Positions 9,838 to 19,186 of a DNA stretch of 64,000 bases are shown piece after piece. This DNA is from Polynucleobacter sp. MWH-P3-07-1. GTDB lineage: Bacteria > Pseudomonadota > Gammaproteobacteria > Burkholderiales > Burkholderiaceae. Position 1 is the stretch's first letter; each line of letters begins with the position of its first letter. The stretch is taken from positions 124,001-188,000 of the forward strand of contig NZ_CP061296.1 of the NCBI RefSeq assembly GCF_018687555.1. The letters are read 5' to 3'. Position numbers and translations under genes: made by a program. The notes beneath the pieces are model-generated. The model did no database searches. It saw only the letters and a program-made list of their open reading frames with translations, and was not told where the DNA came from.

Positions 9838-11326
9838 CGAGTCCTCCTTGTACTAAATCTGCTGCCATTAAAACTGCACGGGCTTTCGCTTCTGTCTCTC
9901 TCCATTCGGCGGAGGGATCTGAGTCGGCTACTACGCCAGCTCCGGCTTGGGAATGTAAAACTCCATTCCGAATAACTCCTGTACGAATTGCAATCGCAAC
10001 ATCCATATCACCCGAGAAAGAAAGGTAGCCCACAGCGCCGCCATAGACACCGCGTTTAACGACTTCCATCTCATCAATAATTTCCATTGCCCGAATCTTG
10101 GGGGCACCCGATAGGGTGCCTGCTGGAAATGTAGCGCGCAGAACATCCATATTGCTCATATTGTCGAGTAATTGACCCTCAACTGAACTCACAATATGTT
10201 GCACATGAGAATATTTTTCAATCGACATAGAGTCAGTGACTTTGACTGAACCTGTTTTAGCAATCCGACCCACATCGTTACGAGCCAGATCAATCAACAT
10301 CACATGCTCAGCAATTTCTTTGGGATCCGCCAACAGTTCTTTTGCTAGACGTTCATCCTCTTCTGGAGTGCTACCACGAGGACGTGTGCCAGCAAGCGGA
10401 CGAATCGTCACCATCTTATTTCCCTCACGAAGCTCTTGTCTAACCAAAATTTCTGGCGAGGAGCCAACTACTTGAAGGTCCCCAAAGTCATAGAAGTACA
10501 TATAAGGTGATGGATTAAGGGATCGTAAAGCCCTATACAGCGCCAAAGGAGAATCAGTAAACGGTTTGCTAATACGTTGGCCGATAACTACTTGCATGCA
10601 ATCGCCAGCCAAAATGTATTCTTTGGTTTTGAGAACGGCGCTCTCAAAATCTGCCGCCTTAAAGTTACGCACCAATTCAGTTTTGCTACTTGGTCGAGAG
10701 GCAGGCATGCTGAAAGGTTTGCTTAAACATGCGAGTAATTCCTTCAAACGCGCTTGTGCTTTTGAAAAGCTATCGTTCTGAGAAGGATCGGCATAGACAA
10801 TAAAATAAATTTTGCCAGCAACGTTATCAACTACTGCTAATTCTTCTGTGAGCATGAGTTGAATATCAGGCACACCCAGCTCGTCTGGGAGATTGTGTCT
10901 AGCGAGTTTTGCTTCGATATAGCGTACAGTGTCGTAAGCAAAATAACCTGCTAAGCCCCCACAGAAGCGGGGTAGCCCAGCTTGTAAGGCAACCTTAAAA
11001 CGTTTGAAGTAAGCGTCAATAAAATCGAGCGGATTATCTTGATTGCTTTCTACAACCTTGCCATCAGTGACGATTTCAGTCAGAGGGGCAGTAGGTGTAC
11101 CAGTAGTTCTTAAGATGGTTTTGGCTGGTAGGCCAATAAATGAAAAACGCCCAAAGCGCTCACCGCCCAAAACAGATTCTAATAAGTAAGTATTTTTCTT
11201 ACCAAAGGCTTGAGTGAGCTTCACATAAAGTGATAGCGGTGTCTCAAGATCGGCCAATACTTCTTTTACCAAAGGAATGCGATTAAAGCCTTGCTTTGCT
11301 AAAGCATTAAATTCATCGAGCTGCAT
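9821..11326 (-). CDS. trpE: Anthranilate synthase component I
   Basis: Converts chorismate to anthranilate with ammonia from TrpG. Full length at 501 aa. The chorismate-binding domain fills the C-terminal half, with [21 protein letters not shown], the [11 protein letters not shown] motif and [18 protein letters not shown]. The first base of its start overlaps the rpe stop (position 11326), so the two are coupled. No leader peptide with tandem Trp codons precedes it, because rpe abuts it directly. Regulation, if any, must act before rpe or post-transcriptionally. Confidence 0.97.
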   Translation of the reverse strand: MQLDEFNALAKQGFNRIPLVKEVLADLETPLSLYVKLTQAFGKKNTYLLESVLGGERFGRFSFIGLPAKTILRTTGTPTAPLTEIVTDGKVVESNQDNPLDFIDAYFKRFKVALQAGLPRFCGGLAGYFAYDTVRYIEAKLARHNLPDELGVPDIQLMLTEELAVVDNVAGKIYFIVYADPSQNDSFSKAQARLKELLACLSKPFSMPASRPSSKTELVRNFKAADFESAVLKTKEYILAGDCMQVVIGQRISKPFTDSPLALYRALRSLNPSPYMYFYDFGDLQVVGSSPEILVRQELREGNKMVTIRPLAGTRPRGSTPEEDERLAKELLADPKEIAEHVMLIDLARNDVGRIAKTGSVKVTDSMSIEKYSHVQHIVSSVEGQLLDNMSNMDVLRATFPAGTLSGAPKIRAMEIIDEMEVVKRGVYGGAVGYLSFSGDMDVAIAIRTGVIRNGVLHSQAGAGVVADSDPSAEWRETEAKARAVLMAADLVQGGLDAPHD

Positions 11327-12051
11327 TACGCTTGTCCTGACTTCGCCAATTCTGAGCGCATCTCTTGAATAATATTTGCGTAATTGGGTTTGCCAAAAAT
11401 CGCTGAGCCAGCGACAAATGTATCAGCACCAGCCTTTGCAACCTCAGCGATGTTATCGATTTTGATACCACCATCGACTTCAAGTCGTATCTTTCTACCG
11501 CTTTCCTGTTGATGGCGGTCTAAGCGAGTTCTGACTTGGGCTATCTTGCTGAGCGTGCTTGGAATAAATGACTGCCCACCAAATCCGGGATTGACTGACA
11601 TGAGTAAAACCAGATCCACTAAATCCAGAATGTGATCGAGATGGTCTAAGGGGGTTGCAGGATTGAAAACTAAACCTGCTTGACAGCCGTGATCACGTAT
11701 CAGATTCAGCGTGCGATTCACATGAGGGCTTGCCTCAGGATGAAAGCTAATGAGGTTGGCCCCCGCCTTGGCAAAGTCAGGAACAATTCGATCAACAGGT
11801 TCAATCATTAGATGGACATCGATGATTGCTGGCACACCATTTTTGATGGCGTGTGGTCGAATAGCTTCACAGACCAATGGTCCAATGGTGAGGTTAGGGA
11901 CGTAGTGGTTATCCATCACGTCAAAGTGAATCCAGTCTGCCCCAGCAGCGAGAACCTCTGTCACTTCTTTGCCTAGACAGGCAAAGTCAGCCGACAAGAT
12001 CGAGGGCGCTATGACAAAAGGCGGATTGGGGGGCAAATTTGGCTTATCCAT
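11326..12051 (-). CDS. rpe: Ribulose-phosphate 3-epimerase
   Basis: Interconverts ribulose-5-phosphate and xylulose-5-phosphate. A TIM barrel of 241 aa with [14 protein letters not shown] (14-27), the metal ligands in [13 protein letters not shown] and DVHLMIE, and [10 protein letters not shown]. It leads the trp operon. In many relatives a phosphoglycolate phosphatase (gph) lies between rpe and trpE; here it is absent and the genes touch. The AGGG just before the ATG is too close for a normal SD. An 11-bp near-palindrome CTAGA-T-TCTAG (12054-12064) lies right upstream. Confidence 0.96.
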   Translation of the reverse strand: MDKPNLPPNPPFVIAPSILSADFACLGKEVTEVLAAGADWIHFDVMDNHYVPNLTIGPLVCEAIRPHAIKNGVPAIIDVHLMIEPVDRIVPDFAKAGANLISFHPEASPHVNRTLNLIRDHGCQAGLVFNPATPLDHLDHILDLVDLVLLMSVNPGFGGQSFIPSTLSKIAQVRTRLDRHQQESGRKIRLEVDGGIKIDNIAEVAKAGADTFVAGSAIFGKPNYANIIQEMRSELAKSGQA

Positions 12052-12100
12052 CCCTAGATTCTAGCTTGCAGTTGTACTTTGGATGGAGCAGAATTGCGGC

Positions 12101-12475
12101 ATGAATTCCATAGAGATCAGTATTACTGTGCACTCCCAGTACCTTCCAGAGCAATCTGACCCCGATAACCAACAATTCGCCTTCGCCTATACCGTGACCA
12201 TTCGGAATTCTGGGGCGGTGAACGTTCAGTTGATCGCCCGTCATTGGTTCATTACGGATGGAGATGGAGGCGTCCAGGAGGTGCGTGGCTTGGGGGTGGT
12301 TGGTCAGCAACCGCTTTTAAGGCCAAACGAGCAATTTGAGTACACCAGCTGGGCGACTTTGCCCACTCCGGCCGGCACCATGAGAGGGGAATATTTCTGC
12401 ATTACTGAGGAGGCTCAGTTCTTTCAGGCGCCTATTCCTGAGTTTGCCCTAGTGATGCCTAGAACTTTGCACTAG
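12101..12475 (+). CDS. apaG: ApaG protein (Co2+/Mg2+ efflux protein ApaG)
   Basis: A DUF525 fibronectin-III-like domain protein of 124 aa from this start, matching the E. coli length of 125. Family features are the start MNSIEISITVHSQYLPEQS, the core RHWFITDGDG and VVGQQPLLRP, and the C-terminal MRGEYFCITEEAQFF. An ATG at 12083 would add six residues; I prefer 12101 because it gives the canonical N-terminus. The biochemical role is poorly known; in E. coli it is linked to cobalt resistance. It is divergent from rpe with about 49 bp between starts. Confidence 0.93.
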   Translation: MNSIEISITVHSQYLPEQSDPDNQQFAFAYTVTIRNSGAVNVQLIARHWFITDGDGGVQEVRGLGVVGQQPLLRPNEQFEYTSWATLPTPAGTMRGEYFCITEEAQFFQAPIPEFALVMPRTLH

Positions 12476-12482
12476 CAACTAG

Positions 12483-12596
12483 CTATTTTTTCCCTTTTCC
12501 GGTCCAAAGGACAATAAACAATAACAATCCCAGCGCAATGGCTGCCTCAAGGACAAAAAGAAGCATTGGGTATTCATCGAGTAAATTGGCAATCAT
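12483..12596 (-). CDS. Possible 37-aa single-pass membrane microprotein
   Basis: An open frame of 37 codons (ATG at 12596, TAG at 12483). It reads as a short acidic N-terminus (MIANLLDEYP), one transmembrane helix of about 21 residues (LLFVLEAAIALGLLLFIVLW) and a lysine-rich tail (TGKGKK), a sensible topology for a real small protein. Its start codon and the likely mltA start share the tetramer CATG (12594-12597), so the two genes would begin head to head. There is only a weak purine stretch (AGAAG) before the ATG. It fills most of the apaG-mltA gap. Unproven. Confidence 0.45.
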   Translation of the reverse strand: MIANLLDEYPMLLFVLEAAIALGLLLFIVLWTGKGKK

Positions 12597-13749
12597 GGCT
12601 TCTAAATTTCATCAATTATTGGGTTGTCTCAGTCGGCGCTACCTGAGTAGTGTATTCCTAGCGGCTATTTTGGGTTTGGTTGTGGGCTGCTCTGTGCCCC
12701 CCACACGTGGCCCGGGAACTTACTCCAGTGGTGGAGGGGCTCCCAGTTCATATGGCTCTCAGATAGCTACTTTTTCTGCAGTCTCATGGCAGGCTCTACC
12801 AGGATGGCGCGAGGATGATCTCAGCAAGGCTTGGCCTGCGTGGCTGAGGAGCTGCGAGGTCCTTCGGAAAAAAAGCGGCGAGATCAATTGGCGCGGAGTT
12901 TGTGCCCAAGCAAATACCCTTTCAGCGCGTGATACCCAAGGCATTCGTCAATACTTTGAAAGTCGTTTTCAGGTCTACGAAGTGCGTAATAGCAATAACG
13001 GTAGCGATACCGGCCTCATTACGGGCTATTACGAACCTCTCATGAATGGTTCGCTAACGAGAACAAATACATTTACCGTTCCTTTATATGCCTACCCAAG
13101 TGCCTGGAAGAAATCCAAGCCGATGCCTGCGCCAACGCGGGCGCAGCTACTGAGTTCAGGGGTTTTAAATGGCTCTGAAATCGCTTGGGTCCAAGATCCG
13201 GTTGCAGCAGCGTTTATGCAGGTTCAGGGTTCGGGAAAAATTCGTCTGCAAGATGGCCGTATTTTGCGTCTAGGTTTTGCTGGAACAAATGACCAGCCTT
13301 TTCAATCTTTTGCCCAGTGGTTAATTAGTCGCAATGCGCTTTCCAAGAGCCAGGCCTCGATGCAGGGTATCTCTGAATGGGCTAAGCGCAACCCAGGCCA
13401 AGTAGACGAAATGCTGAATGCCAATCCGCGCTTTGTTTTCTTTAAAGAGTTGCCGAGCGATGGCGGTGCTGATGTAGGTCCAGTTGGAGCCTTAGGGGTG
13501 CCACTGACTCCCGAAAGAAGTATTGCCGTTGATCTGAGGTCAATTCCTATTGGCGCGCCAGTATTTTTAGCGACCAGCAAACTATCGAATGGCGATTGGA
13601 TTCAAAAGTTGGTCATGGCGCAAGATACTGGAAATGCCATTGTGGGCGGCGTTAGAGCAGATTTCTACTGGGGATCTGGTGATGCAGCGGCAGAGCTAGC
13701 GGGCCATATGAAGCAAAATGGCAAGATGTGGTTACTATTGCCTCGTTAA
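12595..13749 (+). CDS. mltA: Membrane-bound lytic murein transglycosylase A
   Basis: Cleaves the MurNAc-GlcNAc bond of peptidoglycan, forming 1,6-anhydro-MurNAc. From this ATG it has a lipoprotein signal peptide with hydrophobic core and lipobox LVVGC (Cys32), giving an outer-membrane lipoprotein of 384 aa. The MltA domain includes GYYEPLMNGS, and the C-terminal 3D domain shows the conserved Asp residues (AQDTGNAIVGGVRADFYWG). An upstream in-frame ATG at 12538 would add 19 unusual residues and run across the opposite-strand small ORF, so I chose 12595. Confidence 0.92.
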   Translation: MASKFHQLLGCLSRRYLSSVFLAAILGLVVGCSVPPTRGPGTYSSGGGAPSSYGSQIATFSAVSWQALPGWREDDLSKAWPAWLRSCEVLRKKSGEINWRGVCAQANTLSARDTQGIRQYFESRFQVYEVRNSNNGSDTGLITGYYEPLMNGSLTRTNTFTVPLYAYPSAWKKSKPMPAPTRAQLLSSGVLNGSEIAWVQDPVAAAFMQVQGSGKIRLQDGRILRLGFAGTNDQPFQSFAQWLISRNALSKSQASMQGISEWAKRNPGQVDEMLNANPRFVFFKELPSDGGADVGPVGALGVPLTPERSIAVDLRSIPIGAPVFLATSKLSNGDWIQKLVMAQDTGNAIVGGVRADFYWGSGDAAAELAGHMKQNGKMWLLLPR

Positions 13750-13775
13750 GACAATCTTCTTGCTGGAAGGAAATC

Positions 13776-14552
13776 ATGAGTAATCAAAATATATTGACTG
13801 AGGTGGATGGTAAGGTTGCCATCATCACCCTGAATCGACCTCAGGTCCTCAATGCGATTGATAACGACTTGATGGATGAGCTTGTTTCTGCTTTGCAAAA
13901 ATTCGATGCCGATGATCAGATTGCATGCATGATCGTGACGGGAAGCGAAAAAGCGTTTGCCGCAGGAGCGGATGTTTCTAAGATGGCAAGCCTGAGCTTT
14001 AACGAAGTCTATCGCCAAGAATTCATCACGCGCAATTGGGATCAGATTAGAAAAATTCGTAAACCGATCATTGCTGCAGTATCTGGTTATGCGCTTGGCG
14101 GTGGCTGTGAGCTAGCTATGATGTGCGACATGATCATGGCCTCAGAAACCGCTAAATTCTCCCAACCCGAAATTAAGTTAGGAATTATTCCAGGCGCTGG
14201 TGGCACCCAACGCTTGCCCCGCGCTGTCTCTAAATCGAAAGCAATGGATCTCGTATTAACCGGCCGCATGATGGATGCAGCTGAAGCTGAGCGAGCAGGC
14301 TTGGTTTCTCGAATTTTTCCACAAGCGGATTTCTTGAAACAAGTGATCGCAGTTGCGCAGGAGATTGCATCGATGCCTTTATTGACCATCATGATGGCCA
14401 AGGAAAGCATCAATACTGCTTATGAAACGACGCTCTCTGAAGGAATTCATTTGGAACGCCGTTTATTCCACAGTTGCTTTGCTACCCATGATCAAAAAGA
14501 AGGCATGGCAGCTTTTATTGAAAAACGCCCAGCGAAATTTACGAACTCTTAA
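13776..14552 (+). CDS. Enoyl-CoA hydratase
   Basis: A crotonase-family hydratase, 258 aa, that hydrates trans-2-enoyl-CoA in fatty-acid or amino-acid catabolism. Catalytic glutamates are Glu112 (GGGCELAMM) and Glu132 (SQPEIKLGIIPGAGGTQRL), and the oxyanion-hole motif is FAAGADVSKM (61-70). The start at 13776 follows an AAGGA at good spacing. The frame is open 48 bp further upstream, into the mltA end. It is convergent with the M20 gene, overlapping it by 4 bp. The exact acyl-chain preference cannot be read from sequence. Confidence 0.93.
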   Translation: MSNQNILTEVDGKVAIITLNRPQVLNAIDNDLMDELVSALQKFDADDQIACMIVTGSEKAFAAGADVSKMASLSFNEVYRQEFITRNWDQIRKIRKPIIAAVSGYALGGGCELAMMCDMIMASETAKFSQPEIKLGIIPGAGGTQRLPRAVSKSKAMDLVLTGRMMDAAEAERAGLVSRIFPQADFLKQVIAVAQEIASMPLLTIMMAKESINTAYETTLSEGIHLERRLFHSCFATHDQKEGMAAFIEKRPAKFTNS

Positions 14553-15739
14553 GCTAGATAGCGCTGAGCGAGTTTGACCCAGTAACTCACTCCAACCGGA
14601 ATGAGCGCATCATTGAAGTCATAAGACGGGTTGTGTAAGTGACATGGTCCCATGCCATGACCTGCCGAGCGATGGTCCCCGTCGCCGTTACCTAAGAAGA
14701 CGTAGCATCCCGGCTTCTCTAGCAGCATAAAAGCAAAGTCTTCAGCACCCATAGTGGGATCAATATGCATATTCACCCGATCTTCGCCTACGAGTTCTTT
14801 CATCACTTCGCCAGCAAAATGAACTTCTTTTGCATGATTAATGAGTGGAGGGTAGTTGCGTGAAAAGACAATTTCGGCGTGACAGTCAAAAGCATTGGCC
14901 ACATGTTCTGCAATTTCACGTAGTCTTTGCTCCATTAAATCTAAGACCTCTAAGGTAAAGGTCCGAATAGTGCCACCAATAAAGGCGCTGTCTGGTATTA
15001 CATTGCTGGTCTCACCAGCATGAAACTGGGTCACAGATAAAACGGCGGCATCAACCGGACGTTTATTGCGAGTAATAATGCTTTGCAAGGATTGAACTAC
15101 TTGCACTCCAGTGAGAACGGGATCTGCGCTATTGTGTGGAAGTGCGGCATGACCACCTTTGCCTTTGATCGTAATTTCAAAAGTATTACTAGAGGCCATC
15201 ATGGGGCCAGTAGTAACACCAAAATTGCCTTCAGCTAAGCCTGGCCAATTGTGAAGGCCAAAGACGGCGTCACAAGGAAACTGTTTAAATAGGCCATCGT
15301 TGATCATTTCGCGGGCGCCAGCACCACCCTCTTCGGCAGGCTGAAAAATAAAGATCACACTTCCTTTGAAATCTCGATGATTGGATAAATATTCAGCAGC
15401 TCCGAGCAACATTGCGGTATGACCATCATGGCCACATGCATGCATTTTTCCAGCGTATTGAGATGAATGTGAAAAAGTGTTGTGCTCTTGCAAGGGCAGA
15501 GCATCCATATCGGCGCGCATGCCAATCATTTTTCCTGGACCGAGCTCTCCATTAATACGACCGACCACCCCAGTTTTTCCGAGGCCACGGAAGACTTCAA
15601 TCCCCCAGCTCGAGAGTGCTTCAGCTACGAGTTGTGAAGTGCGATTCTCTTCAAAGCGTAATTCAGGGTGGGCATGGATATTGCGCCGAATTTCTTGAAT
15701 TGCGCTTGAGGAATCAATGATCTCAGGGAGTAAACGCAT
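14549..15739 (-). CDS. M20 family amidohydrolase (hippurate/N-acyl-amino-acid hydrolase type)
   Basis: A metal-dependent amidase of 396 aa in the M20D/amidohydrolase family. Metal-binding motifs are HACGHDGHTAM, EEGGAGAREM and the C-terminal MGAEDFAFML. A dimerization domain lies between them (IKGKGGHAALPHNSADPV). The family hydrolyses N-acyl amino acids such as hippurate, or auxin-like conjugates; the substrate here is unknown. It lies 34 bp downstream of bioD on the same strand, so it may be co-transcribed with the biotin genes, but no biochemical link to biotin is known to me. Confidence 0.9.
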   Translation of the reverse strand: MRLLPEIIDSSSAIQEIRRNIHAHPELRFEENRTSQLVAEALSSWGIEVFRGLGKTGVVGRINGELGPGKMIGMRADMDALPLQEHNTFSHSSQYAGKMHACGHDGHTAMLLGAAEYLSNHRDFKGSVIFIFQPAEEGGAGAREMINDGLFKQFPCDAVFGLHNWPGLAEGNFGVTTGPMMASSNTFEITIKGKGGHAALPHNSADPVLTGVQVVQSLQSIITRNKRPVDAAVLSVTQFHAGETSNVIPDSAFIGGTIRTFTLEVLDLMEQRLREIAEHVANAFDCHAEIVFSRNYPPLINHAKEVHFAGEVMKELVGEDRVNMHIDPTMGAEDFAFMLLEKPGCYVFLGNGDGDHRSAGHGMGPCHLHNPSYDFNDALIPVGVSYWVKLAQRYLA

Positions 15740-15773
15740 CCCTTCATCTTAGCCGAAAGTGATGGAAAGTCTC

Positions 15774-16505
15774 TTAAAGGAGCTCTAAATTCAGGTGCTG
15801 AGCAGCAAAATCAAGCGCTTCTGTCGAATAGGGCGCATTTTGGGGTTTTACTAAGTGATTGCTGAGGCGAGGAATAAGCCCTAAAAAGGGTGCGGGAATA
15901 CGAGTTTTTAGGGTTGAGACATTTTCTTCCAGCATGCTCATCGGTTCATTCAATGTATTGGCAACCCATCCTGCCAGCTTGAGTTTGCGCTTGGCAATGG
16001 CTTCGCAACTCAAGAGGGCATGATTAATGCAGCCTAAGCGCATCCCAACAACCAAGATCACAGGTAAATCAAAGTTGACAGCCAGATCGCCCATATTTTC
16101 TTCAGCATTGATGGGTACTAAAAACCCACCAACACCTTCGACAACAACAGTTGAGAATGTATTTTGTAATTTCTTAAAGGTACTCAAAATGACTTTTGGA
16201 TCAATCACGATATTTTGAGCAGATGCGCCAAGGTGCGGTGCAACGGGGGCATCTAAGATATATGGACAGAGATCATTTGCGGATGGCGGGTATTGAGTTC
16301 TGGTTGCAGATGCAATTCTTAAACTTTCTAAGTCTTCATTGAGAGGTGACCCATCTGCTGCTGGATAGGTACCAGCAACAACTGGCTTGAATCCAACGGA
16401 ATCAATGTTCATGGCATTGAGTTTCCATAGCAATGCTGCGCTGACGAGCGTTTTACCAACTTCAGTATCGGTGCCTGTAACGAAATAGCCCTTTGCAAGA
16501 CTCAT
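15774..16505 (-). CDS. bioD: Dethiobiotin synthetase
   Basis: An ATP-dependent carboxylase closing the ureido ring of dethiobiotin from DAPA and CO2. The protein is 243 aa. The P-loop TGTDTEVGKT is at residues 10-19, substrate-region PVAPHLGA follows, and VVEGVGGFLVPI is the characteristic DTBS motif. It is the third gene of bioA-bioF-bioD, overlapping bioF by 4 bp. The product feeds BioB, encoded divergently at 19.2 kb. Confidence 0.97.
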   Translation of the reverse strand: MSLAKGYFVTGTDTEVGKTLVSAALLWKLNAMNIDSVGFKPVVAGTYPAADGSPLNEDLESLRIASATRTQYPPSANDLCPYILDAPVAPHLGASAQNIVIDPKVILSTFKKLQNTFSTVVVEGVGGFLVPINAEENMGDLAVNFDLPVILVVGMRLGCINHALLSCEAIAKRKLKLAGWVANTLNEPMSMLEENVSTLKTRIPAPFLGLIPRLSNHLVKPQNAPYSTEALDFAAQHLNLELL

Positions 16506-17740
16506 AGTGATACACCCTCTACAAGCATGCTGGACTCGATCTTTTGTAAGGTTTGAATGAGTTCTTTCACATCATCCACGGTATGGTTTGCAGAAAAAGT
16601 AATTCGCAAACGGGCCTTACCCTCAGGGACAGTTGGGGGTCGGATGGCTGGTATCCAATATCCCGCTGCATCCAGCAATTTGGCAGCTTGTAAGGCATGC
16701 GCATTGCTGCCGATGATCACAGGCTGAATAGCGCTTGAAGAAGATGCTTTCTGCCAGCATGAGAACACCATTTCCTCATTCCAAAGCTTGATTAATTCAT
16801 CTAAATGTTTGCGCCTTGTCTTACCCTCAATTCCTTCAATCAGATCAAGACTTTTGGAAACAGCATGCGCAATTGCTGGAGATGTTGCAGTGGTGTAGAT
16901 GTATGGCCGTCCTTTTTGAATCAGCCATTCAATGAAAGAATCCGCAGCACAAATAAATGCACCGCTGACACCAGCTGCTTTGCCTAAGGTGCCGATATAA
17001 ATCAATCGCTCAGAGTGAAGATCTAAGTACTCTAGGATGCCATGACCCTTTTCACCGAGTACGCCAAAGCCATGCGCATCGTCGACCATGAGTAATGCAT
17101 CATATTGGTTCGCTAGCTGCAGTAATGAGTTGAGTGGTGCGAGATCACCATCCATGCTGAAGACGCCATCGATCACGATCAGCTTTAAAGAGGAGGTATC
17201 TTTACTCAAGTCCTTCTCAAGCGAAGCAAGATCAAGATGATCAAAAATAGTCACTAAAGCTTGGTGTTGTGAGCTAGCTAAGCGAACGCCATCGATTAAT
17301 GATGCGTGATTGAGCGCTGCAGAGTAGATATGAGCTTCACCCTTGTTCGCCAATCCAATGAGTCCAGTAATGGCGGTCAGATTCGCCATATAGCCAGTAC
17401 TAAAAAAAAGGGCGCGTGCATTTGGGATATGTGCACTCTGAAAGCGAGCCAATTGATTTTCGAGTAACTCATGTGCGCGACTATGGCCACTAATGAGATG
17501 TGAGGCACCGCTACCAACTCCATATTTTTGGGCGCCATCAGATAATGCTGTTACCAGTGCGGGATGATTAGCGAGCCCTAGATAATCGTTGCTACAAAAC
17601 GTTTTTAGCGCTCGGTCTCCCACAACAGCATCTACATCGCAGGCTTTTTCATTAATGCGAAGGCTGCGTTTTAGGAGCCCCTCTTCCAGTCGAGTAATGG
17701 CTTGATTGACGAGTGTCAGTGCCTTAAACGAATTGCTCAT
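16502..17740 (-). CDS. bioF: 8-amino-7-oxononanoate synthase
   Basis: A PLP enzyme condensing pimeloyl-ACP (or CoA) with L-alanine, 412 aa. Alpha-oxoamine synthase signatures include FCSNDYLGLANHP (48-60), DDAHGFGVLG (220-229) and the PLP lysine Lys254 in GTLGKAAGVSG. It overlaps bioA and bioD by 4 bp each, so the three are translationally coupled. No bioC or bioH is in the window, so the pimelate source is unseen. Confidence 0.97.
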   Translation of the reverse strand: MSNSFKALTLVNQAITRLEEGLLKRSLRINEKACDVDAVVGDRALKTFCSNDYLGLANHPALVTALSDGAQKYGVGSGASHLISGHSRAHELLENQLARFQSAHIPNARALFFSTGYMANLTAITGLIGLANKGEAHIYSAALNHASLIDGVRLASSQHQALVTIFDHLDLASLEKDLSKDTSSLKLIVIDGVFSMDGDLAPLNSLLQLANQYDALLMVDDAHGFGVLGEKGHGILEYLDLHSERLIYIGTLGKAAGVSGAFICAADSFIEWLIQKGRPYIYTTATSPAIAHAVSKSLDLIEGIEGKTRRKHLDELIKLWNEEMVFSCWQKASSSSAIQPVIIGSNAHALQAAKLLDAAGYWIPAIRPPTVPEGKARLRITFSANHTVDDVKELIQTLQKIESSMLVEGVSL

Positions 17741-19098
17741 TGCAAAACCTGGTTCAGGGCGCGCTGTACTGCTTGACTCATATTTTGAGTTTCAGATTGA
17801 GTCAAAATATATGGAGGCATGACATAGATTGTGTTGCCGATGGGCCTAATTAATATTCCCTCTAAAAGGCTTGCTGCAAACATCTCTCGTGCGAAACGAT
17901 GCGGCTTTTTTAAAGCCGAAGGTTTAACGTCAAAGGCCAGAATTATGCCTTGCTGGCGCCAATGTTCTAAACGTGGATCTACTTTGGCCCAGCTAAAAGT
18001 ATTTTTTAGATCTTGTGCTCGCTCAATATTTTTTTCCAAGACCTGGTCTGTTTCAAAGATCGCAAGGGTAGCCAATGCAGCAGCGCAAGCTAGAGGGTTG
18101 CCGGTATATGAGTGCGAATGCAAAAATCCCTGAGCAGTTTGATCTTGGTAAAAGGCGCGGTAAATTTTCTCTGTTGTCATAGAAAGTGAAAGCGGTAAGT
18201 AACCTCCGCTAATGCCTTTAGACAATGTTAAAAAGTCAGGCCAAATACCAGCATGCTCACAAGCAAAAAATTTACCAGTCCGTCCGCACCCCACTGCAAT
18301 TTCATCGGCTATCAGATGAATCTCATATTGCTCACATAAGGTCTTCACTCGCCGCAGATACTCTGGAGAGTGCATTGCCATTTGTCCTGCACATTGCACT
18401 AAGGGCTCTATGATCAAGGCAGCAATGTTGTGATGTTCTTTAGCAAGAATGGCTTCTAGATCATCTGCAGCTCGAATTGCAACATCTACACTGGACTCCC
18501 CTGATATTGCTTTTCGACTATCTGGTGAGGGCGCAATAAAAACCGATTGCAAGAGTGAGCCATAGGCCTCACGAAAGAGGGCAACATCAGTCACTGCTAA
18601 TGCACCGAGAGTTTCCCCGTGGTAGCTATTCTCAAGGCAAACAAATTTTTTCTTTTCAGTCTTCCCTTGAAGCTGCCAATAGTGATGACTCATCTTTAAG
18701 GCAATCTCCACTGCAGAAGCGCCATCAGATGCATAAAACACATGACCCAGATGACCTTGGGTTAAGGCGCTGAGTTTTTCTGAAAGTTCGACAACTGGTG
18801 CATGGGTAAACCCAGCCAGCATCACATGCTCAATTTTTTCTAGCTGACTTGTAATGGCTTGGTTAATGCGAGTATTAGCATGGCCAAACAAATTGGTCCA
18901 CCAGGAGCTGATGCTATCTAAAAATGGATTACCTTTATCGTCGAATAGCCAAGCACCCTCACCACGAGTAATGGCAATGAGTGGTAAAGACTCATGATGT
19001 TTCATCTGGGTGCAGGGGTGCCATACTGCTGCCAAACTCCGCTTAACCCAGTTTTTTGAGTCTGGCAAATTCTGCTCGTCAATCCAATGCGTATTCAT
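17737..19098 (-). CDS. bioA: Adenosylmethionine-8-amino-7-oxononanoate aminotransferase
   Basis: A class III PLP aminotransferase using SAM as amino donor to make 7,8-diaminopelargonate, 453 aa. Motifs are SWWTNLFGHAN (65-75), the cofactor Asp in LIADEIAVGCGRTG (262-275) and the PLP lysine Lys294 in LSKGISGGYLPLSL. It is the first gene of the leftward bio operon. The 88-bp gap to the divergent bioB must hold both promoters. I see TTGACC at 19108 facing bioB with only a poor -10, so I do not call a promoter. No BirA-type operator could be recognised. Confidence 0.96.
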   Translation of the reverse strand: MNTHWIDEQNLPDSKNWVKRSLAAVWHPCTQMKHHESLPLIAITRGEGAWLFDDKGNPFLDSISSWWTNLFGHANTRINQAITSQLEKIEHVMLAGFTHAPVVELSEKLSALTQGHLGHVFYASDGASAVEIALKMSHHYWQLQGKTEKKKFVCLENSYHGETLGALAVTDVALFREAYGSLLQSVFIAPSPDSRKAISGESSVDVAIRAADDLEAILAKEHHNIAALIIEPLVQCAGQMAMHSPEYLRRVKTLCEQYEIHLIADEIAVGCGRTGKFFACEHAGIWPDFLTLSKGISGGYLPLSLSMTTEKIYRAFYQDQTAQGFLHSHSYTGNPLACAAALATLAIFETDQVLEKNIERAQDLKNTFSWAKVDPRLEHWRQQGIILAFDVKPSALKKPHRFAREMFAASLLEGILIRPIGNTIYVMPPYILTQSETQNMSQAVQRALNQVLQ

Positions 19099-19186
19099 GA
19101 TTGATATTTGACCACTAGTTTTCCCTAATTTAAGTCTCTATCTGTTATGTTTGAGGTTTGAATAGGTCATTTCCTGGAAATTCACC

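Noticed and set aside
12220..12229. TGAACGTTCA palindrome similar to the operator at 7342
   Set aside because: It lies inside the apaG reading frame and lacks the 3-nt centre, so a coding coincidence is more likely.
19099..19186. Biotin-type operator between bioA and bioB
   Set aside because: No long inverted repeat is visible; only a TTGACC without a good -10.
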